Below are positions 1 to 7,212 of a stretch of DNA of 16,571 nucleotides, piece after piece. The notes beneath the pieces were generated by a model, which was not told the DNA's origin, did not search any database, and saw nothing but the letters and a program-made list of their open reading frames with translations. The number at the start of each line of letters is the position of its first letter. Position 1 is the first letter of the stretch. The position numbers and the translations under genes were made by a program. Origin of the DNA: Prevotella sp. UBA7764 (lineage in GTDB: Bacteria > Bacteroidota > Bacteroidia > Bacteroidales > Bacteroidaceae); the NCBI GenBank assembly GCA_002481295.1, contig DLDU01000038.1, positions 1 to 16,571 on the forward strand, read 5' to 3'.

Positions 1-120
1 AGGGCAACTAATGCTTTTGCAGAGTCATTCAATGCTAAAATTAAGGCGTTTAGAGCTGCTTTAAGGGGAGTAACGGATATAAAGTTCTTTCTTTTCAGAC
101 TTACAAAGCTATATGCTTAA
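1..120 (+). CDS. Transposase, C-terminal end (ISL3/ISAon1-like), cut by window edge
   Basis: The window opens inside a reading frame that runs from base 1 to a TAA at 118-120, giving 39 residues. They contain AESFNAKIKAFRA followed by a RGV..FFLFRL..LYA ending, which I recognise as the extreme C-terminus of ISL3-family DDE transposases of the ISAon1 type, common in Bacteroidetes. The last glutamate-containing helix of the DDE domain would lie here, but the catalytic core is outside the window. Only the 3' end is visible, so whether the element is intact cannot be judged. A hairpin with a T run follows 14 bases after the stop, and the IS right end must lie in the short stretch before the next promoter. 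I am sure of 'transposase' and less sure of the family. Confidence 0.8.
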   Translation, partial: RATNAFAESFNAKIKAFRAALRGVTDIKFFLFRLTKLYA

Positions 121-134
121 TCCCTCTGGTTTAT

Positions 135-160
135 CGGGTGAGCCGAAGCCCGCCTTTTTT
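135..160 (+). terminator. Rho-independent terminator after the transposase
   Basis: CGGGT (135-139) pairs with GCCCG (148-152), with one G-T wobble, around an 8-base loop. CC and a run of six T follow. The T run and the position 14 bases past the transposase stop fit an intrinsic terminator. The same stretch may overlap the terminal inverted repeat of the IS, which cannot be defined without the other end. Confidence 0.55.
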
Positions 161-170
161 ATATATAATA

Positions 171-202
171 TTTGGAGGCTACCATATTTATTATTATCTT
201 TG
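171..202 (+). promoter_or_regulatory. Bacteroidetes-type promoter for the small membrane-protein genes
   Basis: TTTG (171-174), 20 bases, then TATCTTTG (195-202). This matches the Bacteroidetes sigma-ABfr pattern of TTTG, about 19 bases, then TAnnTTTG. The predicted start of transcription is near 206-210, giving a short leader before the ATG at 225. The promoter lies just beyond the IS end, so it may be the gene's own or partly supplied by the insertion. Confidence 0.7.
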
Positions 203-224
203 CGCATAGGAAACAAAACAAGCC

Positions 225-449
225 ATGGTAACACAGAAAGAGACTCGAGAGAAAGAACGCTCCAGCAGGGAAAGCCTCGGGAAGTTCTTCTATGACCTTG
301 CAAAGGCCACTTTCACGATTATGGTGCTCACGAATTCCATAGCATTATTCATATCGACTAACTATGTATTAGCTGGTATATTCATTGCGGTAGGATTGAC
401 TTCCACGGCAGTACTTGCAAGAATAGGTTATTCAATAATTAAAAAGTAA
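225..449 (+). CDS. Small membrane protein, DUF6722-like
   Basis: A 74-residue protein. Residues 1-20 are highly charged (many K, E and R). Residues 21-34 are amphipathic (FFYDLAKATF). Two hydrophobic stretches follow, at about 28-45 and 48-70, ending in IIKK, so two membrane helices are predicted. The arrangement of a charged head, a YDLAKATF-like segment and two helices resembles the family annotated as DUF6722 in Bacteroidetes; I recall this and have not searched it. The function is unknown. The start is well supported by the perfect TTTG/TATCTTTG promoter a few bases upstream. The next gene begins 5 bases after its stop, so the two are almost certainly co-transcribed and perhaps form one membrane complex. 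Confidence 0.75.
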   Translation: MVTQKETREKERSSRESLGKFFYDLAKATFTIMVLTNSIALFISTNYVLAGIFIAVGLTSTAVLARIGYSIIKK

Positions 450-454
450 GAACT

Positions 455-559
455 ATGATAATAATGATTATGACATATGGTGCCATTGCCCTTTGCGGCC
501 TCGGCATTCTGCTTTGGTTCCGTACCAAAAGCGGGAAGAAGTGGCTATCTGATCTATAA
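455..559 (+). CDS. 34-residue single-pass membrane peptide
   Basis: ATG at 455 opens a 34-codon frame ending at TAA 557-559. The translation has one hydrophobic helix (about residues 2-21, rich in I, L, G and A), then WFRT and a basic tail KSGKKWLSDL. The basic tail suggests the C-terminus faces the cytoplasm. It starts 5 bases after the stop of the preceding small membrane protein and shares its promoter. Other in-frame ATG codons at 464 and 470 would shorten it slightly. I recognise no named family. The neat helix/basic-tail design, the tight spacing and the terminator downstream argue that it is a real gene and not a chance frame. Confidence 0.6.
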   Translation: MIIMIMTYGAIALCGLGILLWFRTKSGKKWLSDL

Positions 560-606
560 AGTTAGCACTTTAAGAAACGTACGTTCTGCGTTAGCCGTTC
601 GGTTTG

Positions 607-623
607 CCACGGCTGTGCCGTGG
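607..623. repeat. Short GC-rich perfect hairpin in the intergenic region
   Basis: CCACGGC (607-613), TGT, GCCGTGG (617-623): a perfect 7-bp stem with a 3-base loop. It lies in the 160-base gap between the small-peptide gene and the convergent flavoprotein gene. A 10-bp palindrome, AACGTACGTT, lies at 576-585. The stem has no T run and looks more like a repetitive extragenic palindrome than a terminator. Whether it is repeated elsewhere in the genome cannot be seen here. Confidence 0.4.
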
Positions 624-656
624 TCCTTGTTCCGCCCTCTATTGCCCGTCAGAAAC

Positions 657-697
657 AGCAAATCCCTGCTGCTCCTTAGGAACAGCAGGGATTTGCT
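657..697. terminator. Bidirectional terminator between convergent genes
   Basis: AGCAAATCCCTGCTG (657-671) is a perfect 15-bp inverted match to 683-697, with an 11-base loop that can itself pair TCC with GGA. It lies between the plus-strand small-peptide gene (ending 559) and the minus-strand flavoprotein gene (ending 720), as expected of a shared terminator. The downstream plus-strand sequence is T-rich (ATTTATCTATC). Confidence 0.7.
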
Positions 698-719
698 ATT
701 TATCTATCATAGGCCTGTC

Positions 720-1214
720 TCAGTCCGCCTTTGCCACATGCTTGCGCTTCCCGCTAAACTCCGTGAAGTCGACACGAATGATGCCAACACGGTGAAACGA
801 CTTCTCGCTATACTTATACCCGATCTCCTTGAAGTCGGGCGACAGCTTGTCCACCAGCAGATGCAGTGCACGCATCATCTCTTCGGCAGAGAGATGGATA
901 TGCGCCTCACCCCGCAGGATGACGCTCTCATACTCTGTGGTGAAGTTGCGTGGCAGCAGATGCACGCGTCCAATGATGCAGAACGACACCAGAGGATGGT
1001 GCTCCAAAGCTTGCAACTTATGCCCCTCCGGAGCACAGTGGATGTAGATGGAGTGATCGCCGTCCCACACATAGTTCAGTGGTACGCCATACCCCGATCC
1101 GTCGACATCCTGCATCGACAGCACACCATATTCACTCTCCCGCAAGAGCTCCAAAGCCCTCTCCTCGTCCATCAGCCTATCCTGGCGACGGACAGTGTCG
1201 TTGACATACTTCAT
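720..1214 (-). CDS. NimA-like pyridoxamine 5'-phosphate oxidase-family flavoprotein
   Basis: A 164-residue protein of the split-barrel flavin-binding fold (Pyridox_oxase_2 type). The family signature IYIHCAPEGHK lies at residues 57-66, with H59 where NimA-type nitroimidazole reductases have their conserved histidine. Members bind FMN or F420 and reduce small molecules; some Bacteroides homologues (Nim) inactivate 5-nitroimidazoles. Resistance activity cannot be inferred here, because many housekeeping relatives exist. The ATG overlaps the TGA of the upstream cupin gene (ATGA, 1211-1214), so translation is probably coupled. The sequence AAAGGGAAAGA just upstream serves as a purine-rich ribosome site. 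It is the last gene of a minus-strand group with hcp and ric-like genes, which fits a redox or nitro-compound role. Confidence 0.85.
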   Translation of the reverse strand: MKYVNDTVRRQDRLMDEERALELLRESEYGVLSMQDVDGSGYGVPLNYVWDGDHSIYIHCAPEGHKLQALEHHPLVSFCIIGRVHLLPRNFTTEYESVILRGEAHIHLSAEEMMRALHLLVDKLSPDFKEIGYKYSEKSFHRVGIIRVDFTEFSGKRKHVAKAD

Positions 1215-1543
1215 TTTTCTTTCCCTTTTATCATGGTGATGATCATCTTGAAGGGTTTCTCAGCCTTGACAGCATGACGCGCTCCGGCTGGTATCACCAG
1301 TGCCTCTCCCGTTTGGAGATGCAGCGACTCATCCTCCAGCATAAACGTCATCTCACCGTCGATCACCTGAATGAGCGCGTCAAACGGTGCCTGATGTTCG
1401 CTCAGCCCCTGTCCCTTGTCAAATGAGAACACGGTGATGCTTCCTGCTTCATTGTGTTCCAGCTCACGGCTGACCACACTGCCCTCGGCATAGTCTACCA
1501 GTGCCTTGGGCTCGAAAACCTTTCCTTTTTCAAACGTAGCCAT
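1211..1543 (-). CDS. Small cupin-domain protein
   Basis: A 110-residue single-domain cupin. Motif 1 is weak: GLSEHQAPFDALIQVIDGE (residues 46-64) keeps H50 and the closing G but has Q, P and D where classical cupins have the second histidine and glutamate. Motif 2, ALVIPAGARHAVKA (81-94), is clear, with the family's P and H90. Metal binding is therefore uncertain; H50 and H90 are the only obvious ligands. The substrate is unknown. Its stop overlaps the start of the NimA-like gene by 4 bases, so the pair is one translational unit. hcp lies 132 bases upstream on the same strand, separated by an AT-rich inverted repeat, so co-transcription with hcp is plausible but not proven. Confidence 0.85.
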   Translation of the reverse strand: MATFEKGKVFEPKALVDYAEGSVVSRELEHNEAGSITVFSFDKGQGLSEHQAPFDALIQVIDGEMTFMLEDESLHLQTGEALVIPAGARHAVKAEKPFKMIITMIKGKEK

Positions 1544-1577
1544 AAAAGTAATATTATAATGTATAATGTAAAAAGTA

Positions 1578-1678
1578 TAATGTATAAATAATTGAGGAAA
1601 ATGAAAAATGAATAAATAACAGCGCAGAAAGGAAGATGCCCTTCACGCCATTATTTATTCATCATCATTTATACATTA
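1578..1678. repeat. Two nested 12-bp inverted repeats between hcp and the cupin gene
   Basis: The outer arms TAATGTATAAAT (1578-1589) and its exact inverse (1667-1678) enclose the inner arms ATGAATAAATAA (1608-1619) and its exact inverse (1651-1662), with a 31-base central loop. The outer right arm includes the hcp stop codon (minus-strand TAA, 1676-1678). The motif TATAATGTA also occurs three times as a direct repeat (1555-1563, 1562-1570, 1576-1584). The structure could act as a terminator or attenuator between hcp and the cupin/flavoprotein pair, or could be a remnant of a small interspersed repeat. Confidence 0.55.
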
Positions 1679-3319
1679 CGCATTAATCATTGTCTTGATA
1701 TCCTCGTCTACAGTAGAGATGGTACCGAGGCCGAAGCTATCCTGGAGCACTTTCAGCACACCGGGAGAGACAAAGGCGGGAAGCGTAGGACCGATATGGA
1801 TATTCTTCACGCCAAGGCTCAACAGAGCGAGAAGCACGATGACAGCCTTCTGCTCGTACCAGGCAATGTTGAAGGCAATCGGCAGATCATTGACATCAGC
1901 AGCTCCGAAGATCTCTTTGAGGTTCAAAGCCACCACAGCCCACGAATAGCTGTCGTTGCACTGTCCAGCATCGAGCACACGCGGGATGCCGTTGATGTCG
2001 CCGAGGTTGAGCTTGTTGTATTTATACTTAGCGCAGCCCGAGGTGAGGATCACCACATCCTTAGGCAAAGCCTGGGCGAAGTCAGCATAATAGTTACGGC
2101 TCTTCATACGACCGTCGCAACCACTCATCACCACGAACTTGCGGATAGCGCCACTCTTGACAGCCTCAACGATCTTGTCAGCAAGGGCAAAGACTTGGTC
2201 GTGAGCGAAGCCGCCGACGATCTCACCATGCTCGATCTCTTCAGGAGCCTGGCACTGGCGTGCCATCTCGATGACCTCAGAGAAGTCCTTATGGCCGTCG
2301 GGACGGGTAGCGATATGCTTCCATCCTGGAAAGCCCGTAGAATTGGCTGTGAACACACGACCTGCATAGTTAGCCTTCGGTGAAGGAGGCACAATACAGT
2401 TGGTGGTAAAGACGATAGGACCGTTGAAGTGAGCGAACTCCTCTTTCTGCTTCCACCAAGCATTACCGTAGTTACCCACGAGGTGCTTGTATTTCTTCAG
2501 CTCGGGATAGTAGTGTGCCGGCAGCATCTCACCGTGGGTATAGACATCGATACCCGTGCCCTCGGTCTGCTCCAGGAGGTCAGCAATATCGTGGAGGTCG
2601 TGACCGCTGATGAGAATACCCGGACGCTTACCTACACCAATGTTCACCTTTGTGATCTCAGGCTTACCGTAAGCTCCTGTGTTTGCCTTGTCGAGCAGTG
2701 CCATCACGTCAACACCGTATTTACCAGTGGTGAGAAGCAGTTGCAGCAGACTGTCGGCAGTAGCGTCGGGGTTGGTGATACCAGCCAAAGCCTCAGCCAT
2801 GAAGCCAGCGATAGCCTCATCGCGCTGTCCCAAACGTGCTGCATGCTCGTAGTAAGCAGCCATGCCTTTGAGTCCGAGTACGATAGTCTCCTTGAGCGAG
2901 CGGATGTCTTCGTTGGTAGTGCGCAGCACCGTCTCGCGGTCGCCCTCAGCCTCGTAGTCGCTCTTCTCGCCGCCCCACTCTACTTCATGATAGTCGGGCA
3001 GTGTCACTCCGAGCTCGGCAGCCTTGGCCAGCAGCTGTTTCTTCAGAGCGATACCCTTGTCGACTTTCTGCAACAATGCGCTGTCGTCAAAGTTGGCATT
3101 GGTGATGGTGGCAAAGAGCGCGTCCATGATGAAGTCATCCACAGTGGTGTCGTCACTCTGTCCCTGCTGCAACAGTGCGTGATAGATGGTACCTACACCA
3201 CGTGTCACACTCAGCAACAAGTCCATCCAACGGCTTGTCTCGGGTTTCTTACCACATACGCCACTCACAGTACATCCTGTACCCTTGGCAGTCTCTTGAC
3301 ATTGATAGCAAAACATCAT
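1676..3319 (-). CDS. hcp: Hydroxylamine reductase / hybrid-cluster protein Hcp
   Basis: A 547-residue protein, full length for the family. The N-terminal cysteines C4-x2-C7-x8-C16-x5-C22 match the strict-anaerobe class that binds a [4Fe-4S] cluster; enterobacterial Hcp has wider spacing. All expected hybrid-cluster ligands are present: H240, E264, C308, C401 (the persulfide cysteine position, in MSGCDGR), C429 ([11 protein letters not shown]), C454 (DAGQCNDS), E489 and K491. Hcp is cytoplasmic; it reduces hydroxylamine in vitro and is now mainly viewed as a nitric oxide reductase in nitrosative-stress defence. Two ATG codons are adjacent at the start (3319 or 3316), preceded by AGAAGAAAG. The gene lies 44 bases downstream of the ric-like gene, so an operon driven from the promoter near 3940 is likely. 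Confidence 0.97.
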   Translation of the reverse strand: MMFCYQCQETAKGTGCTVSGVCGKKPETSRWMDLLLSVTRGVGTIYHALLQQGQSDDTTVDDFIMDALFATITNANFDDSALLQKVDKGIALKKQLLAKAAELGVTLPDYHEVEWGGEKSDYEAEGDRETVLRTTNEDIRSLKETIVLGLKGMAAYYEHAARLGQRDEAIAGFMAEALAGITNPDATADSLLQLLLTTGKYGVDVMALLDKANTGAYGKPEITKVNIGVGKRPGILISGHDLHDIADLLEQTEGTGIDVYTHGEMLPAHYYPELKKYKHLVGNYGNAWWKQKEEFAHFNGPIVFTTNCIVPPSPKANYAGRVFTANSTGFPGWKHIATRPDGHKDFSEVIEMARQCQAPEEIEHGEIVGGFAHDQVFALADKIVEAVKSGAIRKFVVMSGCDGRMKSRNYYADFAQALPKDVVILTSGCAKYKYNKLNLGDINGIPRVLDAGQCNDSYSWAVVALNLKEIFGAADVNDLPIAFNIAWYEQKAVIVLLALLSLGVKNIHIGPTLPAFVSPGVLKVLQDSFGLGTISTVDEDIKTMINA

Positions 3320-3363
3320 ATCTTTCTTCTGTTTATAAGTTATATTTATTGTCTAATGATTGG

Positions 3364-3906
3364 TTACAAATTCTGTCCGTCAAAGCGTGAAGCCTCCATC
3401 TCGATGGCTTTGGGGAAGATGATGTCATTCTCGACATGGGTGTGCTCCTTGAGGTTCTCACGGAACTCGCTGAGCTGGCGCATCAACTCCTTATAGTCTT
3501 CCGACGCGTCGGCCGGAACCTGGTAGTCATTGAGCAGTGTGGCGATGCGTTCATGGCGCTGCAACTCGGCATCGTGGTCCGACATCATCACGTTGATGGG
3601 GTTGCGCACCGTGCCGCAGTGCATCGGAGCAATGGGCTGTCCGCGGCGCACGGCATCGTAAAGATCGAGGATGTAAGGGAAGAGCACCCGTTCCTCCTTC
3701 ATCAGATGAGTGTCGAGATCAGAGAGCGACTGGCTGAAGAGTTGCTCCACCTCGTCGAGCACGAGATTCTCCATCATCACCTTATTAATAAGGCGCAGCG
3801 TGTCGGGGCCATTCTCTCTCACCCCACGATGATGCACCTTGAGCACATAGTCCACAAGTAGGTCCAGCGGCCACTCGCAGAAGTTGTATCTGCTTTTATC
3901 TTCCAT
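3364..3906 (-). CDS. Hemerythrin-type iron-sulfur cluster repair protein (RIC/ScdA/YtfE-like)
   Basis: A 180-residue hemerythrin-fold protein. Candidate di-iron ligands follow the YtfE/ScdA pattern: H25/H26, H67-xxx-E71, H111 and H155-xxx-E159, the last in HTHVENDIIFP. RIC proteins help rebuild iron-sulfur clusters damaged by nitric oxide or peroxide, probably by releasing iron from the di-iron site. Classical ScdA/YtfE has an additional N-terminal ScdA_N (DUF542) domain with a cysteine pair; here the protein begins directly with the hemerythrin region (one Cys, C10), so it is a short form. It is the first gene of a group with hcp 44 bases downstream, an arrangement that supports a nitrosative-stress role. 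The promoter and a 16-bp palindrome lie 30-80 bases upstream. Confidence 0.85.
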   Translation of the reverse strand: MEDKSRYNFCEWPLDLLVDYVLKVHHRGVRENGPDTLRLINKVMMENLVLDEVEQLFSQSLSDLDTHLMKEERVLFPYILDLYDAVRRGQPIAPMHCGTVRNPINVMMSDHDAELQRHERIATLLNDYQVPADASEDYKELMRQLSEFRENLKEHTHVENDIIFPKAIEMEASRFDGQNL

Positions 3907-3937
3907 CTTGTTCTGCGTAATTATAGATTGACGGGTG

Positions 3938-3945
3938 CAAAGTTA
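3938..3945 (-). promoter_or_regulatory. -7 element of the ric-hcp promoter
   Basis: On the minus strand this reads TAACTTTG followed by C, a perfect TAnnTTTG box, 32 bases before the ric-like ATG. No good TTTG -33 element is present at the usual spacing. A weak -33 is typical of activator-dependent promoters, which fits the palindrome at 3967-3982. Transcription would begin near 3934. Confidence 0.65.
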
Positions 3946-3966
3946 AGAAGATAGAAAAGGAGTACC

Positions 3967-3982
3967 GGTAACAATTGTTACC
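3967..3982. promoter_or_regulatory. 16-bp palindromic operator, probable CRP/FNR-family (HcpR-type) site
   Basis: GGTAACAATTGTTACC is a perfect palindrome. Its GTAAC-N4-GTTAC layout has the same half-site spacing as FNR sites. Its centre is about 40-41 bases upstream of the transcription start predicted from the TAACTTTG box, the classical class II activator position. HcpR, a CRP/FNR-family regulator, is known to control hcp in Bacteroidetes and other anaerobes; assigning this site to HcpR is inference, as I cannot compare it with verified sites here. Confidence 0.65.
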
Positions 3983-4071
3983 TCAGCGTATTAATTAGAG
4001 TTAAAGATGAGAAATACACCACTAAGACAGAATATTGATTAAACTTTCAGTAGACGTCAACGTCATATAAT

Positions 4072-4080
4072 TGTTTTTGC
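4072..4080 (+). promoter_or_regulatory. Possible -7 box for the outer-membrane barrel gene
   Basis: TGTTTTTGC differs from TAnnTTTGC at one base. TTTC at 4045-4048 could serve as a weak -33. A GACGT-CA-ACGTC dyad (4053-4064) lies between them. The leader also holds a small perfect hairpin, ATTCTG-TATT-CAGAAT (4095-4110), 19 bases before the ATG at 4130. The promoter call is weak. Confidence 0.35.
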
Positions 4081-4129
4081 ACGACAAACAAAGCATTCTG
4101 TATTCAGAATAGAATTTTCAATATCAGAT

Positions 4130-7084
4130 ATGAAGAAAGCATTACTCCTCGCTTTGCTATTGATGATGACGATAGCATCAGCGACAGCGCAACAGAAGAT
4201 CAGCGGTACGCTCATCGACCGCGACTCGAAAGAGCCCGTACCTATGGTCACCGTTCAGCTGCTCAAAGCCGACTCAGCTTTTGTCTCCGGCTCGGTGAGC
4301 AACGACAGCGGTAAGTTTGTCATTCAGGCGCCTGCTCCCGGCAAGTACCTGCTGAAGATTTCGAGCATCGGCTATGTCACCGCCATCAAGCGTCTGCAGA
4401 TGGAGGCTGAGCACAACTTGGCCTTGGGCAACATCGTCATCCACTCCGATGCCGTGATGCTCAAAGAGGCACAGGTGACAGCGCAGGCCCTGAAGGTGAC
4501 GCTCAAAGAGGACACCTTTGTATATAACAGTGCTGCCTACCGCACTCCCGAGGGCTCCACCATCGAGGAACTCGTCAAGCGATTGCCCGGCGCTCAGGTG
4601 AGCGACGACGGCAAGATCACCATCAACGGCAAAGAGGTGAAAAAGATCATGCTCGACGGCAAGGAGTTTATGACCGGAGATACCAAAACGGCCATGAAGA
4701 ATATCCCGACGAGCATCATCGACAAGGTGAAGGCCTACGACCAAAAGAGTGACCTGGCACGCGTCACCGGTATCGACGACGGTGATGAGCAGACGGTGCT
4801 CGACTTCGGTACCAAGACGGGCATGGGCAAAGGTGCCATAGCCAACGTCGACCTTGGCGTGGGTACCAAAGACAGGTATGCCGAGAGGCTCTTCGCCGGA
4901 TTGTTTAACAAGGAAGCCCGTGTATTCGTCATGGGCAACGCCAACAATGTCAACGACATGGGATTTGGCGGACGTGGCGGATTCGGCAGAAACCGCAACG
5001 GACTCAACGCCTCGAAGATGGGTGGCGCCAATGTCAACTATGAGAAGAAAAACGTTATCAAAGTCGACGGTAGTGTCAGATGGAGCCACAGCGACGGCGA
5101 CATCTACTCGAAGAGCTCCAGTGAGAACTTCGTCAGCAAGTCGGCTTCCTTCTCCAACAGCCTCAACCAAAGCTATTCCCGCTCCAACAGCTGGAACGGG
5201 CAGGCACGCATCGAATGGACACCCGACACGATGACCAATATCATGTTCCGCCCCACTGCCTCCTACTCCACCAGCGACGGACTGGGCGCCAACAACTCGG
5301 CTTCCTTCAACGACGATCCTTATAAATATGTGGTGGATCCGCTCACGGAGGAAGGTTTGAAGACACTCGACGAGAATGGACAACTCGTCAACAGCCGTCG
5401 CAACACTTCCATGAGCTATTCCCGCAACAAGAGCCTCGGAGCAGAACTGCAATACAACCGTCGTCTCAACAGCCGTGGGCGAAACATCACGCTGCGTGCC
5501 GACGCCAACTACTCCGACAACGACAGCAAGAATCTATCCACCAGCAACGTACATCTCTATCAGATTCAAAACGCCCTGGGACAGGACTCTACCTATCAGA
5601 CCAACCGCTACAGCCTCACGCCGACAAAGAACTACGGCTACACCTTGCAGGCTACATACAGCGAGCCGCTGTGGCGCGGTGCCTTCCTGCAACTGCGCTA
5701 CCGCTTTAAATACAGCTACAGCAAGAGCGACCGCTCCACATACAACTTCTCCAATCTCGGTGAAGACTTCTTCTCGGGTATCAATCCCGCCTACCGCTCA
5801 TGGGGCAACTATCTCGACCGTCTTGCCAACCCCTACACCGATTATCTCGACTCTGACCTGAGCCGCTACTCGGAATATAAAAACTACACGCATATCGTGG
5901 AGCTCATGCTGCGCATGATACGCACCAAATGGCAACTCAACGCCGGTGTGATGGCACAGCCACAGAAGTCGCACTATATCCAAGACTACCAAGGCATCAG
6001 CGTGGACACCACTCGCAATGTCTTCAACGTCTCCCCAACCTTCGACTTCCGCTACCGCTTCAGCAAGGTCAGCAACCTGCGCATCAACTACCGCGCCAAC
6101 ACGTCACAGCCCAGCATCTCGCAGCTTCTCGACATCACCGACGACTCTGACCCGCTCAACATTCAGAAAGGTAACCCGGGACTGAAACCGTCATTCACAC
6201 AAAATTTCCGGTTCTTCTATAACAACTACTGGGAGAAGACACAGCGCGCTATGATGGCACACCTGGGATTCTCCACCACCAACAACTCCATCAGCTCTAA
6301 GGTGACCTACGACGAGAAGACTGGTGGACGCACCACACGACCGGAAAACATCAACGGACAATGGAACATGAACGGTGCCTTTATGTTCAACACACCACTC
6401 GACTCAGCCGGTATCTGGAACATCAACACGTTCACCAACATGAGCTATGCCAACAACGTAGGCTATGTGACGCTCAACAGCACGTCAGATTCGCAGAAGA
6501 GCACTACCAAGGATCTCAACCTTTGGGAACGTCTCTCGGGCAGCTACCGCAACAGTTGGCTGGAGGTGGAACTCGACGGACAGCTCTCCTATCGCCACTC
6601 TCGCAATGAGCTTCAGTCCACCGCCAACCTCGATACGTGGCAGTTTGCCTATGGTGTCAACGTCAACTTCTCTCTGCCTTGGGGCATGTCGCTCTCTACA
6701 GACCTCCACGAGAACAGCCGCCGAGGCTACAGCGATCCTTCGCTCAACACCAACGAACTGGTATGGAATGCACAACTCGCACAGAGCTTCCTGCGTGGTA
6801 AGCCCCTCACAGTGATGTTGCAGTTCTACGACATTCTCCACAACCAAAGCAATCTCTCACGCACCATCACGGCTATGCAGAGCAGCAACACTGAGTATAA
6901 CAGCATCAACAGCTACGTGATGCTCCACGTCAACTATCGTCTCAATCTCTTTGGCGGCAAAGGCATGAGGCCCGGTGACAGTCATCGTGGTCCCGGCATG
7001 GGTCCTGGTCGTGGAGGACGCCCGCCAATGGGTGGTTTTGGTGGCGGCAGACCTCCACGTAGCGGTGGCTTCGGCGGATTCTAA
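4130..7084 (+). CDS. Outer-membrane beta-barrel protein with carboxypeptidase-regulatory-like N-terminus (TonB-receptor-like)
   Basis: A 984-residue protein. Residues 1-20 form a signal peptide (MKK, leucine-rich core, cleavage after SATA). Residues about 22-110 form a CarboxypepD_reg-like beta-sandwich (SGTLIDRDSKEPVPMVTVQL, then GKYLLKISSIGY). A plug-like domain follows at about 115-240 (TIEELVKRLPGAQVSDDGKITINGKEVKKI in outline). The rest is a long series of alternating strands with N-, S- and Y-rich loops, matching the outer-membrane barrel family OMP_b-brl_3 of Bacteroidetes. A Gly/Asn/Arg patch lies near residues 271-290, and the last 43 residues (942-984) are a Gly/Arg/Pro tail after the final strand. 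No SusD partner is adjacent, so this is not a classic SusC/SusD glycan-uptake pair, and the substrate is unknown. It is monocistronic: it has its own leader and ends at a strong terminator. Confidence 0.88.
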   Translation: MKKALLLALLLMMTIASATAQQKISGTLIDRDSKEPVPMVTVQLLKADSAFVSGSVSNDSGKFVIQAPAPGKYLLKISSIGYVTAIKRLQMEAEHNLALGNIVIHSDAVMLKEAQVTAQALKVTLKEDTFVYNSAAYRTPEGSTIEELVKRLPGAQVSDDGKITINGKEVKKIMLDGKEFMTGDTKTAMKNIPTSIIDKVKAYDQKSDLARVTGIDDGDEQTVLDFGTKTGMGKGAIANVDLGVGTKDRYAERLFAGLFNKEARVFVMGNANNVNDMGFGGRGGFGRNRNGLNASKMGGANVNYEKKNVIKVDGSVRWSHSDGDIYSKSSSENFVSKSASFSNSLNQSYSRSNSWNGQARIEWTPDTMTNIMFRPTASYSTSDGLGANNSASFNDDPYKYVVDPLTEEGLKTLDENGQLVNSRRNTSMSYSRNKSLGAELQYNRRLNSRGRNITLRADANYSDNDSKNLSTSNVHLYQIQNALGQDSTYQTNRYSLTPTKNYGYTLQATYSEPLWRGAFLQLRYRFKYSYSKSDRSTYNFSNLGEDFFSGINPAYRSWGNYLDRLANPYTDYLDSDLSRYSEYKNYTHIVELMLRMIRTKWQLNAGVMAQPQKSHYIQDYQGISVDTTRNVFNVSPTFDFRYRFSKVSNLRINYRANTSQPSISQLLDITDDSDPLNIQKGNPGLKPSFTQNFRFFYNNYWEKTQRAMMAHLGFSTTNNSISSKVTYDEKTGGRTTRPENINGQWNMNGAFMFNTPLDSAGIWNINTFTNMSYANNVGYVTLNSTSDSQKSTTKDLNLWERLSGSYRNSWLEVELDGQLSYRHSRNELQSTANLDTWQFAYGVNVNFSLPWGMSLSTDLHENSRRGYSDPSLNTNELVWNAQLAQSFLRGKPLTVMLQFYDILHNQSNLSRTITAMQSSNTEYNSINSYVMLHVNYRLNLFGGKGMRPGDSHRGPGMGPGRGGRPPMGGFGGGRPPRSGGFGGF

Positions 7085-7144
7085 AACACTATAGAATAAA
7101 GCATGATAGTGCAAGGTATGAAAGCACTAAAGCATAAAAGCACA

Positions 7145-7178
7145 AAAAAAGGGAACTCTTCACTGAGTTCCCTTTTTT
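7145..7178. terminator. Strong bidirectional intrinsic terminator
   Basis: Six A and GGGAACTC (7145-7158) pair with GAGTTCCC and six T (7165-7178) around the loop TTCACT. The A run and T run make it work in both directions. It serves the outer-membrane barrel gene on the plus strand and the convergent C-S lyase gene on the minus strand. Confidence 0.92.
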
Positions 7179-7212
7179 GTTGTATGTAAGGAAGCAGCTC
7201 TTGACAACCCCA

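Noticed and set aside
477..1277. Plus-strand 266-residue open frame
   Set aside because: It runs antisense through the NimA-like and cupin genes and across the bidirectional terminator. Its translation is low in recognisable structure, while the minus-strand frames are clear families.
2429..3496. Plus-strand 355-residue open frame
   Set aside because: It is antisense to hcp and the ric-like gene, both of which have complete catalytic residue sets on the minus strand.
4274..5452. Minus-strand 392-residue open frame
   Set aside because: It lies fully inside the outer-membrane barrel gene on the opposite strand, is V/A/H-rich with no recognisable domain, and has no promoter.
4130..7084. SusC-type glycan transporter
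   Set aside because: No SusD-like gene is adjacent. The protein better fits the OMP_b-brl_3 type with a Gly/Arg tail.
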